Source: Huaxiibacter chinensis (GTDB taxonomy: Bacteria > Pseudomonadota > Gammaproteobacteria > Enterobacterales > Enterobacteriaceae). From it: a stretch of 64,000 nucleotides of DNA. The translations under genes and the position numbers were made by a program. Every line of letters starts with the position of its first letter. Position 1 is the stretch's first letter. The notes under the pieces are model-generated. The model was not told the DNA's origin and did not search any database. It saw only the letters and a list, made by a program, of their open reading frames with translations. Location of the stretch: positions 124,001 through 188,000 of the forward strand of contig NZ_JAJVHF010000005.1 of NCBI RefSeq assembly GCF_022171985.1, given 5' to 3'. Shown here piece after piece: positions 54,943 to 64,000 of the stretch.

Positions 54943-56295
54943 TTATTGACGACGCGCCTGTACTTCGGCGTGATGGCGTTTTTCACCAAACATCACCACG
55001 ATGAGCAACAGAACCGCAAGAATACTGCCACCGATCATCACCATAAAGCCCCCGTCCCAGCCGAAGAAGTCCACGGTGTAGCCAACAATGGCGCTTGCCG
55101 CGACCGACCCGCCCAGATACCCGAACAGCCCGGTGAAACCTGCGGCAGTGCCGGCGGCTTTTTTCGGTGCCAGTTCAAGCGCGTGCAAACCAATCAACAT
55201 GACAGGGCCGTAGATGAGGAAGCCGATAACAATCATACAGGCCATATCCACGCCCGGATTACCCGGTGGGTTGAGCCAGTAAACAATGGTGGCAATGGTT
55301 ACTAACGTCATAAAGAAGACGCCCGTCGCCCCACGGTTACCGCGGAACACTTTGTCCGACATCCAGCCGCAAATCAGCGTGCCCGGAATACCGGCGTATT
55401 CGTACAGGAAGTACGCCCACGACGATTTATCCAGCGCAAAGTGCTTCACCTCTTTCAGATAGGTCGGTGACCAGTCGAGGATGCCGTAGCGCAGCAGATA
55501 GACAAACACGTTGGCAATGGCGATGTACCACAGCAATTTGTTTGGCAAAACATACTTCATGAAGATCTGCTTTGCGGTTAACTCTTCTTCATGCTGCTCG
55601 CTGTAATCGTCCGGATAGTCGTTCTTGTACTCTTCAATAGGCGGTAACCCGCAGGACTGCGGCGTATCGCGCATTAAGGCAAAGGCGATAAGAGCAATGA
55701 TGATGGCACCAAAGGCGGGCATATAGAGCGCCGCTTTCCAGTCGTTAAACCACGCCATGCCCAGCAGGAACAGCAGCGGAGGAATACCGCCCCCCACGTT
55801 ATGCGCGCAGTTCCACACCGAAACGATCCCGCCGCGCTCCTTTTGCGACCACCAGTGCACCATGGTTCGCCCACAAGGCGGCCAACCCATGCCCTGGAAC
55901 CAACCGCACAGGAACAGCAGAACAAACATGACGGCAATGCTCGATGTCGCCCAAGGGACAAAGCCCATAAACAGCATCACGGCGGCAGCCAGGATCAATC
56001 CCGCAGGCAGGAAAACGCGCGGATTCGACCGGTCTGATACGGACCCCATGATGAATTTAGAGAAACCGTAGGCGATAGAAATCCCGGATAACGCAAAGCC
56101 TAAATCGCCACGGGAAAATCCTTGTTCCACCAGGTAGGGCATTGCCAGCGCGAAGTTTTTACGCACCAGATAGTAAGCAGCATAACCGAAGAAAATCCCC
56201 AGGAAGATTTGCCACCGCAGGCGACGATAAAGGGGATCCACCTCCGCGTCAGACACGCGCGCCTGATGCGGCGCAGGTTTAAAAATACTGAGCAT
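54943..56295 (-). CDS. glpT: Glycerol-3-phosphate:phosphate antiporter GlpT
   Basis: MFS antiporter importing glycerol 3-phosphate in exchange for phosphate; also the main entry route for fosfomycin. ATG 56295 ([10 protein letters not shown]) has GGAGG upstream and gives 450 residues (E. coli 452). Twelve TM segments. Substrate residues are present: Arg45 (YYLVRKNF), the histidine of NCAHNVGGG and the arginine of [11 protein letters not shown]. The gene is intact, so no fosfomycin resistance by glpT loss is visible. Confidence 0.97.
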   Translation of the reverse strand: MLSIFKPAPHQARVSDAEVDPLYRRLRWQIFLGIFFGYAAYYLVRKNFALAMPYLVEQGFSRGDLGFALSGISIAYGFSKFIMGSVSDRSNPRVFLPAGLILAAAVMLFMGFVPWATSSIAVMFVLLFLCGWFQGMGWPPCGRTMVHWWSQKERGGIVSVWNCAHNVGGGIPPLLFLLGMAWFNDWKAALYMPAFGAIIIALIAFALMRDTPQSCGLPPIEEYKNDYPDDYSEQHEEELTAKQIFMKYVLPNKLLWYIAIANVFVYLLRYGILDWSPTYLKEVKHFALDKSSWAYFLYEYAGIPGTLICGWMSDKVFRGNRGATGVFFMTLVTIATIVYWLNPPGNPGVDMACMIVIGFLIYGPVMLIGLHALELAPKKAAGTAAGFTGLFGYLGGSVAASAIVGYTVDFFGWDGGFMVMIGGSILAVLLLIVVMFGEKRHHAEVQARRQ

Positions 56296-56544
56296 AATAG
56301 CCTCCGTGGCCTTGTCATAAACGACCGGACTGAGCGCGCCCGGTTCCAGAGGCCGCGATGTTAAAAAATCACAGTGATTGTTACTGTGAATCAACGCACA
56401 GATTGTTACAGAAATATGACAATGTGCGCAAAAAGGCGCACGGAATCACGTTTCATTTTCGAATGACGCTCGATTATGTTCGAAATCAAACAAACCACAG
56501 TATTAATGTGGCTAAATGGTAAAAAAACGAACATGAGGTAAACC
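56296..56544. promoter_or_regulatory. glpT/glpA divergent control region (CRP and GlpR sites)
   Basis: A good CRP site TGTGA-ATCAAC-GCACA lies at 56385-56400. GlpR-like half sites cluster at TTTTCGAATGACGCTCGATTATG (about 56455-56477), ATGTTCGAAATC (56477-56488) and ACGAACATGA (about 56527-56536), as in the multi-operator E. coli glpTQ/glpABC region. An additional perfect inverted repeat GTGCGC-AAAAAG-GCGCAC is at 56424-56441. Site identities are by resemblance. Confidence 0.65.
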
Positions 56545-58173
56545 ATGACTCTCCGTGACCCTCGTTACAGCGATGTCATCATCATTGGCGGCGGCGCAAC
56601 GGGCGCAGGTATTGCTCGCGATTGCGCGCTGCGCGGCTTAAGCGTGACGCTGCTGGAACGCCATGACATTGCCACCGGCGCGACCGGAAGAAATCACGGC
56701 CTGCTGCACAGCGGCGCCCGCTATGCCGTCACCGACGGCGAATCCGCTAAAGAGTGCATCGCAGAAAATCGCATCCTCAGGCGTATCGCTCGCCACTGCA
56801 TTGAACCCACGGAAGGCCTGTTTATTACCCTGCCGGAAGACGATCTCGTCTTTCAGCAAACCTTTATCACTGCCTGCACCCGGGCGGGAATTCAGGCGCA
56901 GGCGCTTGACCCGGCACAGGCAATAAGAATGGAGCCTGCGGTCAACCCGGCGCTTATCGGCGCGGTCAAGGTGCCGGACGGCACCGTGGATCCTTTCCGT
57001 CTGACGGCGGCCAACATGCTCGACGCCCGCGAGCACGGGGCGACCATCCTCACCGCGCATGAAGTGACGGGTTTGATTCGCGAGGGGGATACCGTGCGCG
57101 GCGTGCGGGTATACGACACGCTCTATGGCGAACACAGCGAGCTGTATGCCAGCGTGGTGGTCAATGCAGCGGGGATCTGGGGACAACGTATTGCCGAATA
57201 CGCCGCGCTCTCTGTGCGCATGTTCCCGGCGAAAGGCTCGCTGCTGATCCTCGATCATCGCATCAACAACTATGTCATTAACCGCTGCCGCAAACCTGCT
57301 GATGCCGATATTCTGGTGCCTGGCGATACCATCTCGCTCATTGGCACCACCTCCACTCATATCGATTACAACGAGATTGACTGCAATCGCGTCACGGCCG
57401 AAGAGGTGGATATTTTGCTGCGCGAAGGGGAAAAGCTGGCGCCCGTCATGTCGCAAACCCGGATCCTGCGGGCCTACTCGGGCGTACGTCCCCTGGTGGC
57501 CAGCGATAACGACCCGAGCGGGCGAAACGTCAGCCGCGGCATCGTGCTGCTCGATCATGCGGCCCGTGACGGGATGGAAGGCTTTATCACCATCACCGGC
57601 GGCAAATTAATGACCTATCGGCTGATGTCCGAGTGGGCGACCGACGCGGTGTGTCAAAAACTGGGCAATACGCAGCCGTGTACCACCGCTGAACGTCCTC
57701 TGCCCGGTTCACAGGAATCCGCCGAAAAAACGCTGCATAAAATCATCTCTCTGCCCGCGCCGCTGCGCGGCTCCGCAATCTATCGTCATGGCGATCGCAC
57801 CCCGGCATGGCTTGGGCAAAACCGCTTAAGCCGTAGCCTGGTGTGTGAATGCGAGGCCGTCACCGCAGGCGAAGTGCAATATGCCGTTGAAAACCTGGCG
57901 GTAAATAACTTACTCGATCTCCGACGCCGGACACGCACCGGCATGGGCACCTGCCAGGGCGAGCTGTGCGCCTGTCGCGCAGCCGGGCTTCTGCAGCGGT
58001 TTAATGTCACCACCTCGGCCCAGTCATTGACCCAGTTGAGTGAGTTCCTTAACGAGCGCTGGAAGGGCGTACAGCCCGTGGCCTGGGGGGATGCGTTACG
58101 CGAGAGTGAATTTACCCGCTGGGTCTATCAGGGTTTATGCGGACTGGAAAAGGAACCTCATCATGAAGTTTGA
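56545..58173 (+). CDS. glpA: Anaerobic glycerol-3-phosphate dehydrogenase, large catalytic subunit GlpA
   Basis: FAD subunit of the GlpABC complex that oxidises glycerol 3-phosphate to dihydroxyacetone phosphate during anaerobic growth, feeding electrons to menaquinone. 542 residues, the E. coli length. The FAD dinucleotide motif [15 protein letters not shown] is at the N-terminus, and the [15 protein letters not shown] block is typical. The C-terminal BFD-like [2Fe-2S] domain has cysteines in [12 protein letters not shown] and [14 protein letters not shown]. The ribosome-binding site is ATGAGG. glpB overlaps its 3' end by 11 bp. Confidence 0.97.
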   Translation: MTLRDPRYSDVIIIGGGATGAGIARDCALRGLSVTLLERHDIATGATGRNHGLLHSGARYAVTDGESAKECIAENRILRRIARHCIEPTEGLFITLPEDDLVFQQTFITACTRAGIQAQALDPAQAIRMEPAVNPALIGAVKVPDGTVDPFRLTAANMLDAREHGATILTAHEVTGLIREGDTVRGVRVYDTLYGEHSELYASVVVNAAGIWGQRIAEYAALSVRMFPAKGSLLILDHRINNYVINRCRKPADADILVPGDTISLIGTTSTHIDYNEIDCNRVTAEEVDILLREGEKLAPVMSQTRILRAYSGVRPLVASDNDPSGRNVSRGIVLLDHAARDGMEGFITITGGKLMTYRLMSEWATDAVCQKLGNTQPCTTAERPLPGSQESAEKTLHKIISLPAPLRGSAIYRHGDRTPAWLGQNRLSRSLVCECEAVTAGEVQYAVENLAVNNLLDLRRRTRTGMGTCQGELCACRAAGLLQRFNVTTSAQSLTQLSEFLNERWKGVQPVAWGDALRESEFTRWVYQGLCGLEKEPHHEV

Positions 58174-59422
58174 TACGGTGATTATTGGCGGCGGGCTGGC
58201 GGGCCTGCTCTGCGGGCTTAAGCTGACCCGGTTGGGTTTACGCTGCGCTATCGTCTGTCGGGGTCAGGGTGCGCTGCATTTCTCCTCCGGCTCGCTGGAC
58301 CTGCTGGGCGCTCTGCCAGACGGCACGCCCGTTGATCATCCGCTTGCCACGCTGCAAAAACCGGACATTCTGCCTCCTGAGCATCCTTACCGGCTAATCG
58401 GTGCCGGGCTGGTTGCGCCGCTGGCAGCAGAAGCCGAAGCCCTGCTGGCCCAGTGCGGCACACGGCTACAAGGAGAAGCACATCAGAACCATCTTCGCGT
58501 CACGCCGCTGGGCATGCGACGTGCGGCGTGGCTCAGCCCCGAAGAGGTGCCCGTTAAGCCTTCCACGACAGACCGCATTCGGGTGGTGGGCATCAGCGGT
58601 TTTCTTGATTTCCAGCCTCACCTTACGGCCTCATCACTACGTCAGCAGGGTTTTCAGGCGGACTCGGCGGAGATTGAGCTTCCGGAGCTGGACGTGCTGC
58701 GCGAAAACGCCAGCGAATTTCGCGCCGTGAATATCGCTCGCTTTCTCGATAACGAAGATAAATGGCCGCTGCTCTTTGACGCCCTCGCCCCGCTCAGCAC
58801 AGCGTGCGATGCGCTCTATTTGCCCGCCTGCTTTGGCCTGACGGACAACCGCCTGTGGCGCTGGCTTTCAGATCGGTTAAGCTGCCGCCTCTGTTTATTG
58901 CCGACCCTTCCCCCTTCTGTTCCAGGCATCCGCCTGCATAATCAGCTTCAGCGGCAGTTTATCGCCCAGGGCGGCGTGTGGATGGCCGGCGATGAAGTGA
59001 AAAAAGTGTCGCTGGCAGACGGCGTAGCCAGCAGCGTCTGGACGCGAAACCACGACGATATTCCGCTGCGTGCCCGGTTTGTGGTGCTGGCGAGCGGGAG
59101 TTTCTTCAGCAACGGTCTGATCAGCCATCGCAACGGTGTGGAGGAGGCCATTATGGGGCTGGATGTGCGGCAAAGCGCGACCCGCTCAGAGTGGTATCAG
59201 CGAGATTTCTTCTCGCCGCAGCCCTGGCAGCAATTTGGCGTGAGGGTGGACAACACCCTTCGCCCGACGCTTTCCGGCGTACCGGTGGACAATCTCTACG
59301 CCATCGGCTCCGTGCTGGGCGGCTTTGATCCGATTGCACAAGGGTGCGGCGGCGGCGTATGCGCCGTTACCGCAATGTATGTCGCCCACCAGATTGTCCA
59401 GCGGGCGGGGGAAAACGCATGA
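58163..59422 (+). CDS. glpB: Anaerobic glycerol-3-phosphate dehydrogenase subunit GlpB
   Basis: Flavin subunit of GlpABC; in E. coli it binds FMN non-covalently. Starting at ATG 58163 ([14 protein letters not shown]) gives 419 residues, the E. coli length; longer in-frame starts lie inside glpA. Dinucleotide motif GGGLAG is at residues 9-14, and the second half ends [17 protein letters not shown]. Its start overlaps glpA by 11 bp and its stop overlaps the glpC start (ATGA), so the operon is translationally coupled. Confidence 0.97.
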   Translation: MKFDTVIIGGGLAGLLCGLKLTRLGLRCAIVCRGQGALHFSSGSLDLLGALPDGTPVDHPLATLQKPDILPPEHPYRLIGAGLVAPLAAEAEALLAQCGTRLQGEAHQNHLRVTPLGMRRAAWLSPEEVPVKPSTTDRIRVVGISGFLDFQPHLTASSLRQQGFQADSAEIELPELDVLRENASEFRAVNIARFLDNEDKWPLLFDALAPLSTACDALYLPACFGLTDNRLWRWLSDRLSCRLCLLPTLPPSVPGIRLHNQLQRQFIAQGGVWMAGDEVKKVSLADGVASSVWTRNHDDIPLRARFVVLASGSFFSNGLISHRNGVEEAIMGLDVRQSATRSEWYQRDFFSPQPWQQFGVRVDNTLRPTLSGVPVDNLYAIGSVLGGFDPIAQGCGGGVCAVTAMYVAHQIVQRAGENA

Positions 59423-60609
59423 ACGATACCCGTTTCGAAAGCTGCATTAAATGCACGATCTGCACAACAGCCTGTCCGGTCAGCAGCGTTAATCCACGCT
59501 ATCCCGGCCCAAAACAGGCCGGGCCTGACGGCGAACGACTGCGCCTGAAGGATGGCGCGCTCTACGACGAAGCGCTGAAATACTGTATCAACTGTAAACG
59601 CTGCGAAGTGGCGTGTCCGTCAGATGTGAAAATTGGTGACATTATCCAGCGAGCCCGCGCACGCTACAGCCAACAAAAACCCACGCTGCGCGATGCGATT
59701 TTGAGCCATACCGATCTGATGGGCAGCGTGTCAACGCCGTTCGCCCCGCTGATTAATGCCGCCACGTCGCTTAAACCTGTACGTCAATTGTTGGATGCGA
59801 CGCTAAAAATCGACCATCACCGCAGCCTGCCGAAATATTCGCACGGTACTTTCCGTCGCTGGTATAAATCCGTAGCCGCGGCGCAAGCCGCCTTTCCGGA
59901 CCAGGTGGCGTTCTTCCACGGCTGCTACGTCAATTATAACCACCCGCAACTGGGCAAGGACCTGATCAAGGTGATGAATGCGCTGGGAACCGGCGTGCAG
60001 TTGCTGAAAAAAGAGAAGTGCTGCGGCGTGCCGCTGATTGCAAACGGCTTTATCGATAAAGCGCGTAAACAGGCGCAATCAAACGTCACATCACTACGCG
60101 AAGCAATTGTCGACAACGCCATGCCTGTGCTCGCCACCTCCTCCACCTGCACCTTTACGCTGCGTGATGAGTACCCTCACCTGCTGGATGTGGACAACAC
60201 CGGCCTGCGGGAACATATCGAACTGGCGACGCGTTTCCTGTGGCGAAAGCTGGATAGCGGCCAGACGCTGCCGCTGAACCCGCTGCCGCTTAAGGTGGTT
60301 TATCACACGCCATGTCATATGGAAAAGATGGGCTGGGCGCTCTATACCCTGGAACTGTTACGCCTGATTCCGGGTCTGGAGCTGACGGTGCTGGATTCAC
60401 GCTGCTGTGGCATTGCCGGAACCTATGGCTTTAAACGCGAAAACTATCCGACTTCACAGGCAATCGGCGCTCCGCTGTTTCGCCAGATAGAAGAGAGCGG
60501 CGCGGACATCGTGGTAACTGACTGCGAAACCTGCAAGTGGCAGATTGAGATGTCCACCAGCAAGCGGTGTGAACATCCTCTCTCTCTACTGGCCAAAGCC
60601 CTGGGTTAA
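59419..60609 (+). CDS. glpC: Anaerobic glycerol-3-phosphate dehydrogenase membrane-anchor Fe-S subunit GlpC
   Basis: Tethers GlpAB to the inner membrane and passes electrons to the quinone pool. ATG 59419 ([12 protein letters not shown]) gives 396 residues, the E. coli length. Two CxxCxxCxxxCP ferredoxin motifs bind [4Fe-4S] clusters: Cys9/12/15/19 and Cys56/59/62/66. Two CCG-type domains follow (CCGVPL and CCGIAGTYG), as in heterodisulphide-reductase-like subunits. It is the last gene of glpABC. Confidence 0.97.
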   Translation: MNDTRFESCIKCTICTTACPVSSVNPRYPGPKQAGPDGERLRLKDGALYDEALKYCINCKRCEVACPSDVKIGDIIQRARARYSQQKPTLRDAILSHTDLMGSVSTPFAPLINAATSLKPVRQLLDATLKIDHHRSLPKYSHGTFRRWYKSVAAAQAAFPDQVAFFHGCYVNYNHPQLGKDLIKVMNALGTGVQLLKKEKCCGVPLIANGFIDKARKQAQSNVTSLREAIVDNAMPVLATSSTCTFTLRDEYPHLLDVDNTGLREHIELATRFLWRKLDSGQTLPLNPLPLKVVYHTPCHMEKMGWALYTLELLRLIPGLELTVLDSRCCGIAGTYGFKRENYPTSQAIGAPLFRQIEESGADIVVTDCETCKWQIEMSTSKRCEHPLSLLAKALG

Positions 60610-60613
60610 AAAC

Positions 60614-60632
60614 CGGGGCACCGGGCCCCGGC
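60614..60632. terminator. GC-rich hairpin between glpC and yfaY
   Basis: CCGGGGC-ACCGG-GCCCCGG, 4 bp after the glpC stop and 8 bp from the convergent yfaY stop. It lacks a T-run, so it is a weak or Rho-assisted terminator candidate. Confidence 0.5.
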
Positions 60633-60640
60633 TACAACGT

Positions 60641-61840
60641 TCATTCAATAAACAGCGAATCGACGACGTTGATCCAGCCGTGCTCGCTGGCAACCTCTTT
60701 GCCCAGTAGCCAGCGGCGCAACATGTTCAACGCCATCATGGCGCAAACCTCCTGACGCACCTGGAGACTGTGACGCGTTACGCTCATCTGCACCCGAAGG
60801 GCGTGCGTTCCCTGGGGCGTCGCCAGCGCAAAGTTAAGATGTTCGTCTTCCAGCCCCGTCACCGCCAGCGCCAGACCGGCAAAGTGGTTAACCCGACGTT
60901 CGGCGGCCCAGTGGGCGGTTTGCGCCAGCGTCTCTTCCTGGGAAGGCACCACTTCACTTGCCAGCAACGGCGCTCCGGCACGTGAGAGTTGCAGCGCCAG
61001 AAGACCACCGGTGAACTGCTCGCTCAGGGTGAGGCTCAACTGGCGCTCCTGTAAATCACGCGCAATGTGCAGCGGCAACCCTTCCGTTCCTTCAAATATC
61101 AGATTTTCCCCCGCCACGCGCTGAACCTCAGGCCAGAGCGCCTGCATCGCCGCTTTCTGGCTCGCCGGGCCGGTGAGTTTCAGTTCAATAATCGGCATGG
61201 AGGAGCGATACCCCATCGTCACGCCTTCCGGCAGGGTCAGATGATCCAGGCTTTGCGCCAGATCGCTTTCTGAGCGGCCAAAGGTGGTCAGACGAAGACA
61301 TATCGGGGGTTCAGGCAGGGTAAAACGTGCGCGCAGGCGCGGTAAAATTTCACGCTCCACCATCACCTTAAATTCAGAGGGTACGCCCGGGGTGAAGAAC
61401 ATCAGACAGCGATTCAGCGTAAGGGCAAAACCGCAAGCCGTCCCGACCGGGTTATCGACCAGCTCAGCGCTGGCGGGGATCTCTGCCTGTTTGCGGTTAC
61501 TGGGTGCCATCACCCTGCCGCGCTCGGTGAAGAAACGCTCCATCTGCGCCAGCCATTCGGTGTGCAGCACCAGTTCTTCGCCTTTAGCGGTCGCCGCCGC
61601 CAGTGCGCTGAGGTCATCGCTGGTGGGGCCCAGGCCGCCGTTTACGATCAGGACATCCGCATGCTCGCTACGCTCACGCAGAATGCTCACCAGCGCGTCC
61701 AGGCTGTCGCCCACGGTGTTACGGCGCGTTAAGGGTAATCCCTGCTCAAAGAAAAAATTGGCCAGCCAGGCTGCGTTGGTATCGGTAATCTGTCCATGCA
61801 GAACTTCATCACCGGTGGACAACATCTCCACATTTATCAT
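60641..61840 (-). CDS. yfaY: CinA-like protein YfaY (MoaB-fold family)
   Basis: Member of the CinA/competence-damage protein family (COG1058) with an N-terminal molybdopterin-binding-like (MoCF) domain, residues about 1-170 (INVEMLSTGDEVLHGQITDTNAAWLANFF; VNGGLGPTSDDLS). ATG 61840 has GGGAGAAC upstream and gives 399 residues (E. coli YfaY 400). The C-terminal half corresponds to the NMN-deamidase region of CinA, but E. coli YfaY is regarded as lacking that activity; the biochemical role is uncertain. It is convergent with glpC. Confidence 0.92.
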   Translation of the reverse strand: MINVEMLSTGDEVLHGQITDTNAAWLANFFFEQGLPLTRRNTVGDSLDALVSILRERSEHADVLIVNGGLGPTSDDLSALAAATAKGEELVLHTEWLAQMERFFTERGRVMAPSNRKQAEIPASAELVDNPVGTACGFALTLNRCLMFFTPGVPSEFKVMVEREILPRLRARFTLPEPPICLRLTTFGRSESDLAQSLDHLTLPEGVTMGYRSSMPIIELKLTGPASQKAAMQALWPEVQRVAGENLIFEGTEGLPLHIARDLQERQLSLTLSEQFTGGLLALQLSRAGAPLLASEVVPSQEETLAQTAHWAAERRVNHFAGLALAVTGLEDEHLNFALATPQGTHALRVQMSVTRHSLQVRQEVCAMMALNMLRRWLLGKEVASEHGWINVVDSLFIE

Positions 61841-61856
61841 TGTGTTCTCCCGCATA

Positions 61857-61874
61857 TATAGTGAAAACACTATA
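61857..61874. promoter_or_regulatory. Palindrome upstream of yfaY
   Basis: Perfect inverted repeat TATAGTG-AAAA-CACTATA centred 25 bp before the yfaY start. It could be an operator or overlap the -10 region. The cognate factor is not recognised. Confidence 0.45.
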
Positions 61875-61932
61875 GCGCAATCAGATGCGGAGGGAAGAAG
61901 AAACAGGCGCGGCAGGACACCGCGCCAGAGAA

Positions 61933-62472
61933 TCAGAATCCTGCGCTCACGCCCACGTACGGACCGTCGGCCAGCGCGTTGTCGCGGTTGCCGTCTTTAC
62001 CCGCCAGGTTCAGATAGCGATAACCGGCTTCAATCGTGATCGGACGCATGATGGTCCAGCGCGCGCCCGCGTTGGCTTCTTCATAGCTGTCGATACCGCT
62101 GGAGAGCGAATCCGGGGAGTAGTAATACTCGCCGAACAGGCCGAAGCTATCGCCAATTTTCCACTGAAGGCCGCCGCCTACCGCCGCCGCGTAACCTTCA
62201 TCACCGTCGTTCGGGTTGGTGTAAATGCCCTTGCCGCCCACGGTGGCCAGGAACGGACCAAGAGGAATGTTCAGACCCAGGCCGAGGCTTGCCGCATCGC
62301 CGTCGTCATCGTTATGCGTCCAGCCGCCGGTCATCGCCAGGCCGGAGGTTTCCGTCCCGAGGCCAAAGCCGAGGTGCGTATAATCCTGACCCGCCGAGCC
62401 GTTAAAGCTGATGGCGTTCGCCGCCGACGATACAACCATCAGGCCTAAGCCCACTAATGCCACTTTTTTCAT
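61933..62472 (-). CDS. yfaZ: YfaZ family outer-membrane protein
   Basis: A predicted small beta-barrel outer-membrane protein, function unknown. ATG 62472 (MKKVALVGLG) with GGGAA upstream gives 179 residues (E. coli YfaZ 180). A 20-residue signal peptide ends SSAANA. The mature part shows alternating aromatic/glycine strands and ends in YVGVSAGF, whose terminal Phe fits Bam recognition. The acidic loop HNDDDGDAAS is exposed by prediction. A longer in-frame start at 62550 lacks a signal peptide at the right place. Confidence 0.92.
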   Translation of the reverse strand: MKKVALVGLGLMVVSSAANAISFNGSAGQDYTHLGFGLGTETSGLAMTGGWTHNDDDGDAASLGLGLNIPLGPFLATVGGKGIYTNPNDGDEGYAAAVGGGLQWKIGDSFGLFGEYYYSPDSLSSGIDSYEEANAGARWTIMRPITIEAGYRYLNLAGKDGNRDNALADGPYVGVSAGF

Positions 62473-62601
62473 TGTCGTGTTCCCGCACAATTTTATAGAT
62501 AAGTCCCAAAACCGCGAGATTTTAACCTGTGTCGCCCGTGGATCAAGCACTCTGCGTGCGGCGTTGCCGTAGTTTGTAACGAATTGATACCCGGTGTTTT
62601 T

Positions 62602-64000
62602 TTAGCCAGGCAGGAGAAAACGCATTTTGACGCATAATCCGCCCAGGGTTTCGCTGCGCGTCAGCTGCAGATGGCTGCGGTGCAGGCGGGCAATGTCAGC
62701 GGCCAGCGCCAGCCCGATCCCTGACCCGGCGGCATCACCCACGTTATCCAGCCGGTGGAAGGGCAGCATCGCCTGGTGGACCTGATCCTCTTCGATACCA
62801 GGACCGCTGTCCTCCACGCTCAGCTCAACGGCACCGTTATCCGTTCGCAGGAAAACGGTCACCACGCCTCCCGAAGGCGTGTATTTGATGGCATTTTCCA
62901 GCAGGTTGGCGCACAGCTCACCCAGCAGCACGTCATCGCCTTCAATTATGACCGGCTCCTGCAGGCCGTCATAGCCCAGATCAATCGCTTTACTGCGCGC
63001 CTGCGCCAGCCGGGAAAAGCAGCAATTTTGCACGACCTGAACCAGATCCACCGGCGCAAACTGGCCCTCCCCTTGCTCTTTACGCTTCACCGCAGAAAGT
63101 TGTAATAACCGCTCGGTCAGCACAATGGTGTCATCCAGGGTGGCATTTATTGCCCGCAGGCTCTCCTGCCACAGGGCTGGGTCCTGACGCGCCAGGGCAA
63201 CGGAGACCTGGGTTTTGAGCACCGCCAGCGGCGTTTTAAGCTGATGCGAGGCATCCGCGTTAAAGCGTTCCTGTCGCGACAGCACGCCGCGTAGCCTGTC
63301 GATATAGCGGTTAAACGCCACAATCAGCAGCCGGGTCTCGGACCAGGGCAACAGCTCCGGCAGCGGCGCGAGCAGGCCCGGTTCGCGCCGCACCATCAGC
63401 GAAGAGAGCTGGCGCATCGGGCGCAGTACGCGACGCAATAGCCACGCGGTCAGTACCAGCGTCAGCAGCACCAGCAAGCCCTGAGAGACCCAGGAGGAAA
63501 AAAGCAACTGGCTGGCGAGATAGCGGCGGGACTGGAGCGTCTCCGCGACGTAAATCTCCGCCATGCCGACCACATTATCTTCATTCACGGGCTGCAGCAG
63601 GCGCGCGACACGGATCGCCTGACCGCGATATTCAGTGTGATAAAACCACGCCAGCGCCGGATAGAGCGTGGTGCGTGATATCGCTGGCGGCATCTTTGGC
63701 AGATCGTCATAACCTGAGATCACCCGCCCGTCGGGATCGACCACTTTGTAATAAAGCCGGTCGTTCATATTGAGTTCAAAGCTGTCGAGCACCACCCAGG
63801 GCACATTCACATCCAGCTTACCGTCGTGGACCACCAGCCGCTCTGATATGGTGCGGGCAGAGGATAACAGCGTGCGGTCGTAGGCCTGCGTGGCCGCCTG
63901 CAATGCGCTGACGTAGCTGTTAAAGGCCGACAACCCCCACAGCAACAGCAACGGAAGCCCAAGAAACAGCAGCAGTTGCAGGTAGAGCGACTGCGGCTTA
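62602..64000 (-). CDS. TctE-like sensor histidine kinase (partial, 5' end beyond right edge)
   Basis: Membrane sensor kinase of a two-component system. The stop is at 62602; the frame is still open at the right edge, so at least a few N-terminal residues are missing. TM1 (LQLLLFLGLPLLLLWGL) is followed by a periplasmic 2CSK_N-type domain (about 130 residues), TM2 (LFSSWVSQGLLVLLTLVLTAWLL), a HAMP-like linker, the H-box DASHQLKTPLAVLKTQ, N-box LLENAIKYTP, G1 VEDSGPGI and G2 GSGIGLALA. The layout resembles TctE, which controls tricarboxylate uptake in Salmonella. The partner regulator, probably tctD-like, would lie upstream outside the window. Confidence 0.8.
   Translation of the reverse strand, partial: KPQSLYLQLLLFLGLPLLLLWGLSAFNSYVSALQAATQAYDRTLLSSARTISERLVVHDGKLDVNVPWVVLDSFELNMNDRLYYKVVDPDGRVISGYDDLPKMPPAISRTTLYPALAWFYHTEYRGQAIRVARLLQPVNEDNVVGMAEIYVAETLQSRRYLASQLLFSSWVSQGLLVLLTLVLTAWLLRRVLRPMRQLSSLMVRREPGLLAPLPELLPWSETRLLIVAFNRYIDRLRGVLSRQERFNADASHQLKTPLAVLKTQVSVALARQDPALWQESLRAINATLDDTIVLTERLLQLSAVKRKEQGEGQFAPVDLVQVVQNCCFSRLAQARSKAIDLGYDGLQEPVIIEGDDVLLGELCANLLENAIKYTPSGGVVTVFLRTDNGAVELSVEDSGPGIEEDQVHQAMLPFHRLDNVGDAAGSGIGLALAADIARLHRSHLQLTRSETLGGLCVKMRFLLPG

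Noticed and set aside
54943..56295. glpT inactivation (fosfomycin resistance)
   Set aside because: The reading frame is intact and the key substrate residues are present.
56638..57558. A 306-codon open frame antisense to glpA
   Set aside because: Nested in glpA, no start signal, no domain.

Overview
This 64 kb window is ordinary chromosomal core from a member of the Enterobacteriaceae, most likely Enterobacter (cloacae complex) or a close relative. Gene content and order follow the Escherichia coli 47-50 minute region (fruBKA to glpABC-yfaZ) almost gene for gene. Several features set it apart from E. coli K-12: uxuA lies beside yeiQ; no narP-ccm-nap block separates tRNA-Pro from eco; a SulP transporter gene and mgtE sit between mqo and yojI; no ato cluster lies between rcsC and gyrA; and a TctE-like kinase gene follows yfaZ. 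I see no prophage, insertion sequence, integrase, CRISPR array or toxin-antitoxin module. The genus assignment is inferred from overall similarity and OmpC type, not from a marker search.

Layout. 1-3500: fructose PTS operon fruBKA (minus strand; fruA runs off the left edge) with two Cra operators. 3700-10730: sugar efflux SetB, YeiW, the EF-P paralogue EfpL, a divergent uxuA/yeiQ hexuronate pair, the COG0523 GTPase YeiR and LpxT. 11100-19420: MepS, the phosphodiesterase PdeN, the YejABEF oligopeptide ABC importer and YejG. 19750-27190: Bcr, RsuA, RadD, ribosomal protein bL25, YejK, YejL and the LPS regulator YejM/LapC. 27260-34740: tRNA-Pro(GGG), a small membrane protein, ecotin, malate:quinone oxidoreductase, a STAS-less SulP transporter, MgtE and YojI. 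34800-37650: apbE-ada-alkB. 37760-45850: ompC, micF and the Rcs phosphorelay rcsD-rcsB / rcsC. 45980-53620: gyrA, ubiG, nrdA-nrdB-yfaE. 53870-60610: divergent glpTQ / glpABC glycerol-3-phosphate regulon. 60640-64000: yfaY, yfaZ and a TctE-type sensor kinase cut by the right edge.

Functional themes. Envelope quality control and stress recur throughout (MepS, LpxT, YejM, OmpC/MicF, RcsCDB). The others are carbon uptake (Fru, Glp, Uxu), DNA precursor supply and repair (NrdAB-YfaE, Ada-AlkB, RadD), and drug or peptide transport (Bcr, SetB, YojI, YejABEF).

Most notable observations. GyrA carries isoleucine at position 83, a classic quinolone-resistance substitution. A 95-bp tandem repeat array lies between yfaE and glpQ, and a related palindromic repeat sits inside the nrdA-nrdB operon. 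I found no convincing new multi-gene system; the less-explained items are small: a short membrane-protein gene beside tRNA-Pro, leader inverted repeats at mepS and yfaY, and the compact SulP/MgtE tail-to-tail overlap.
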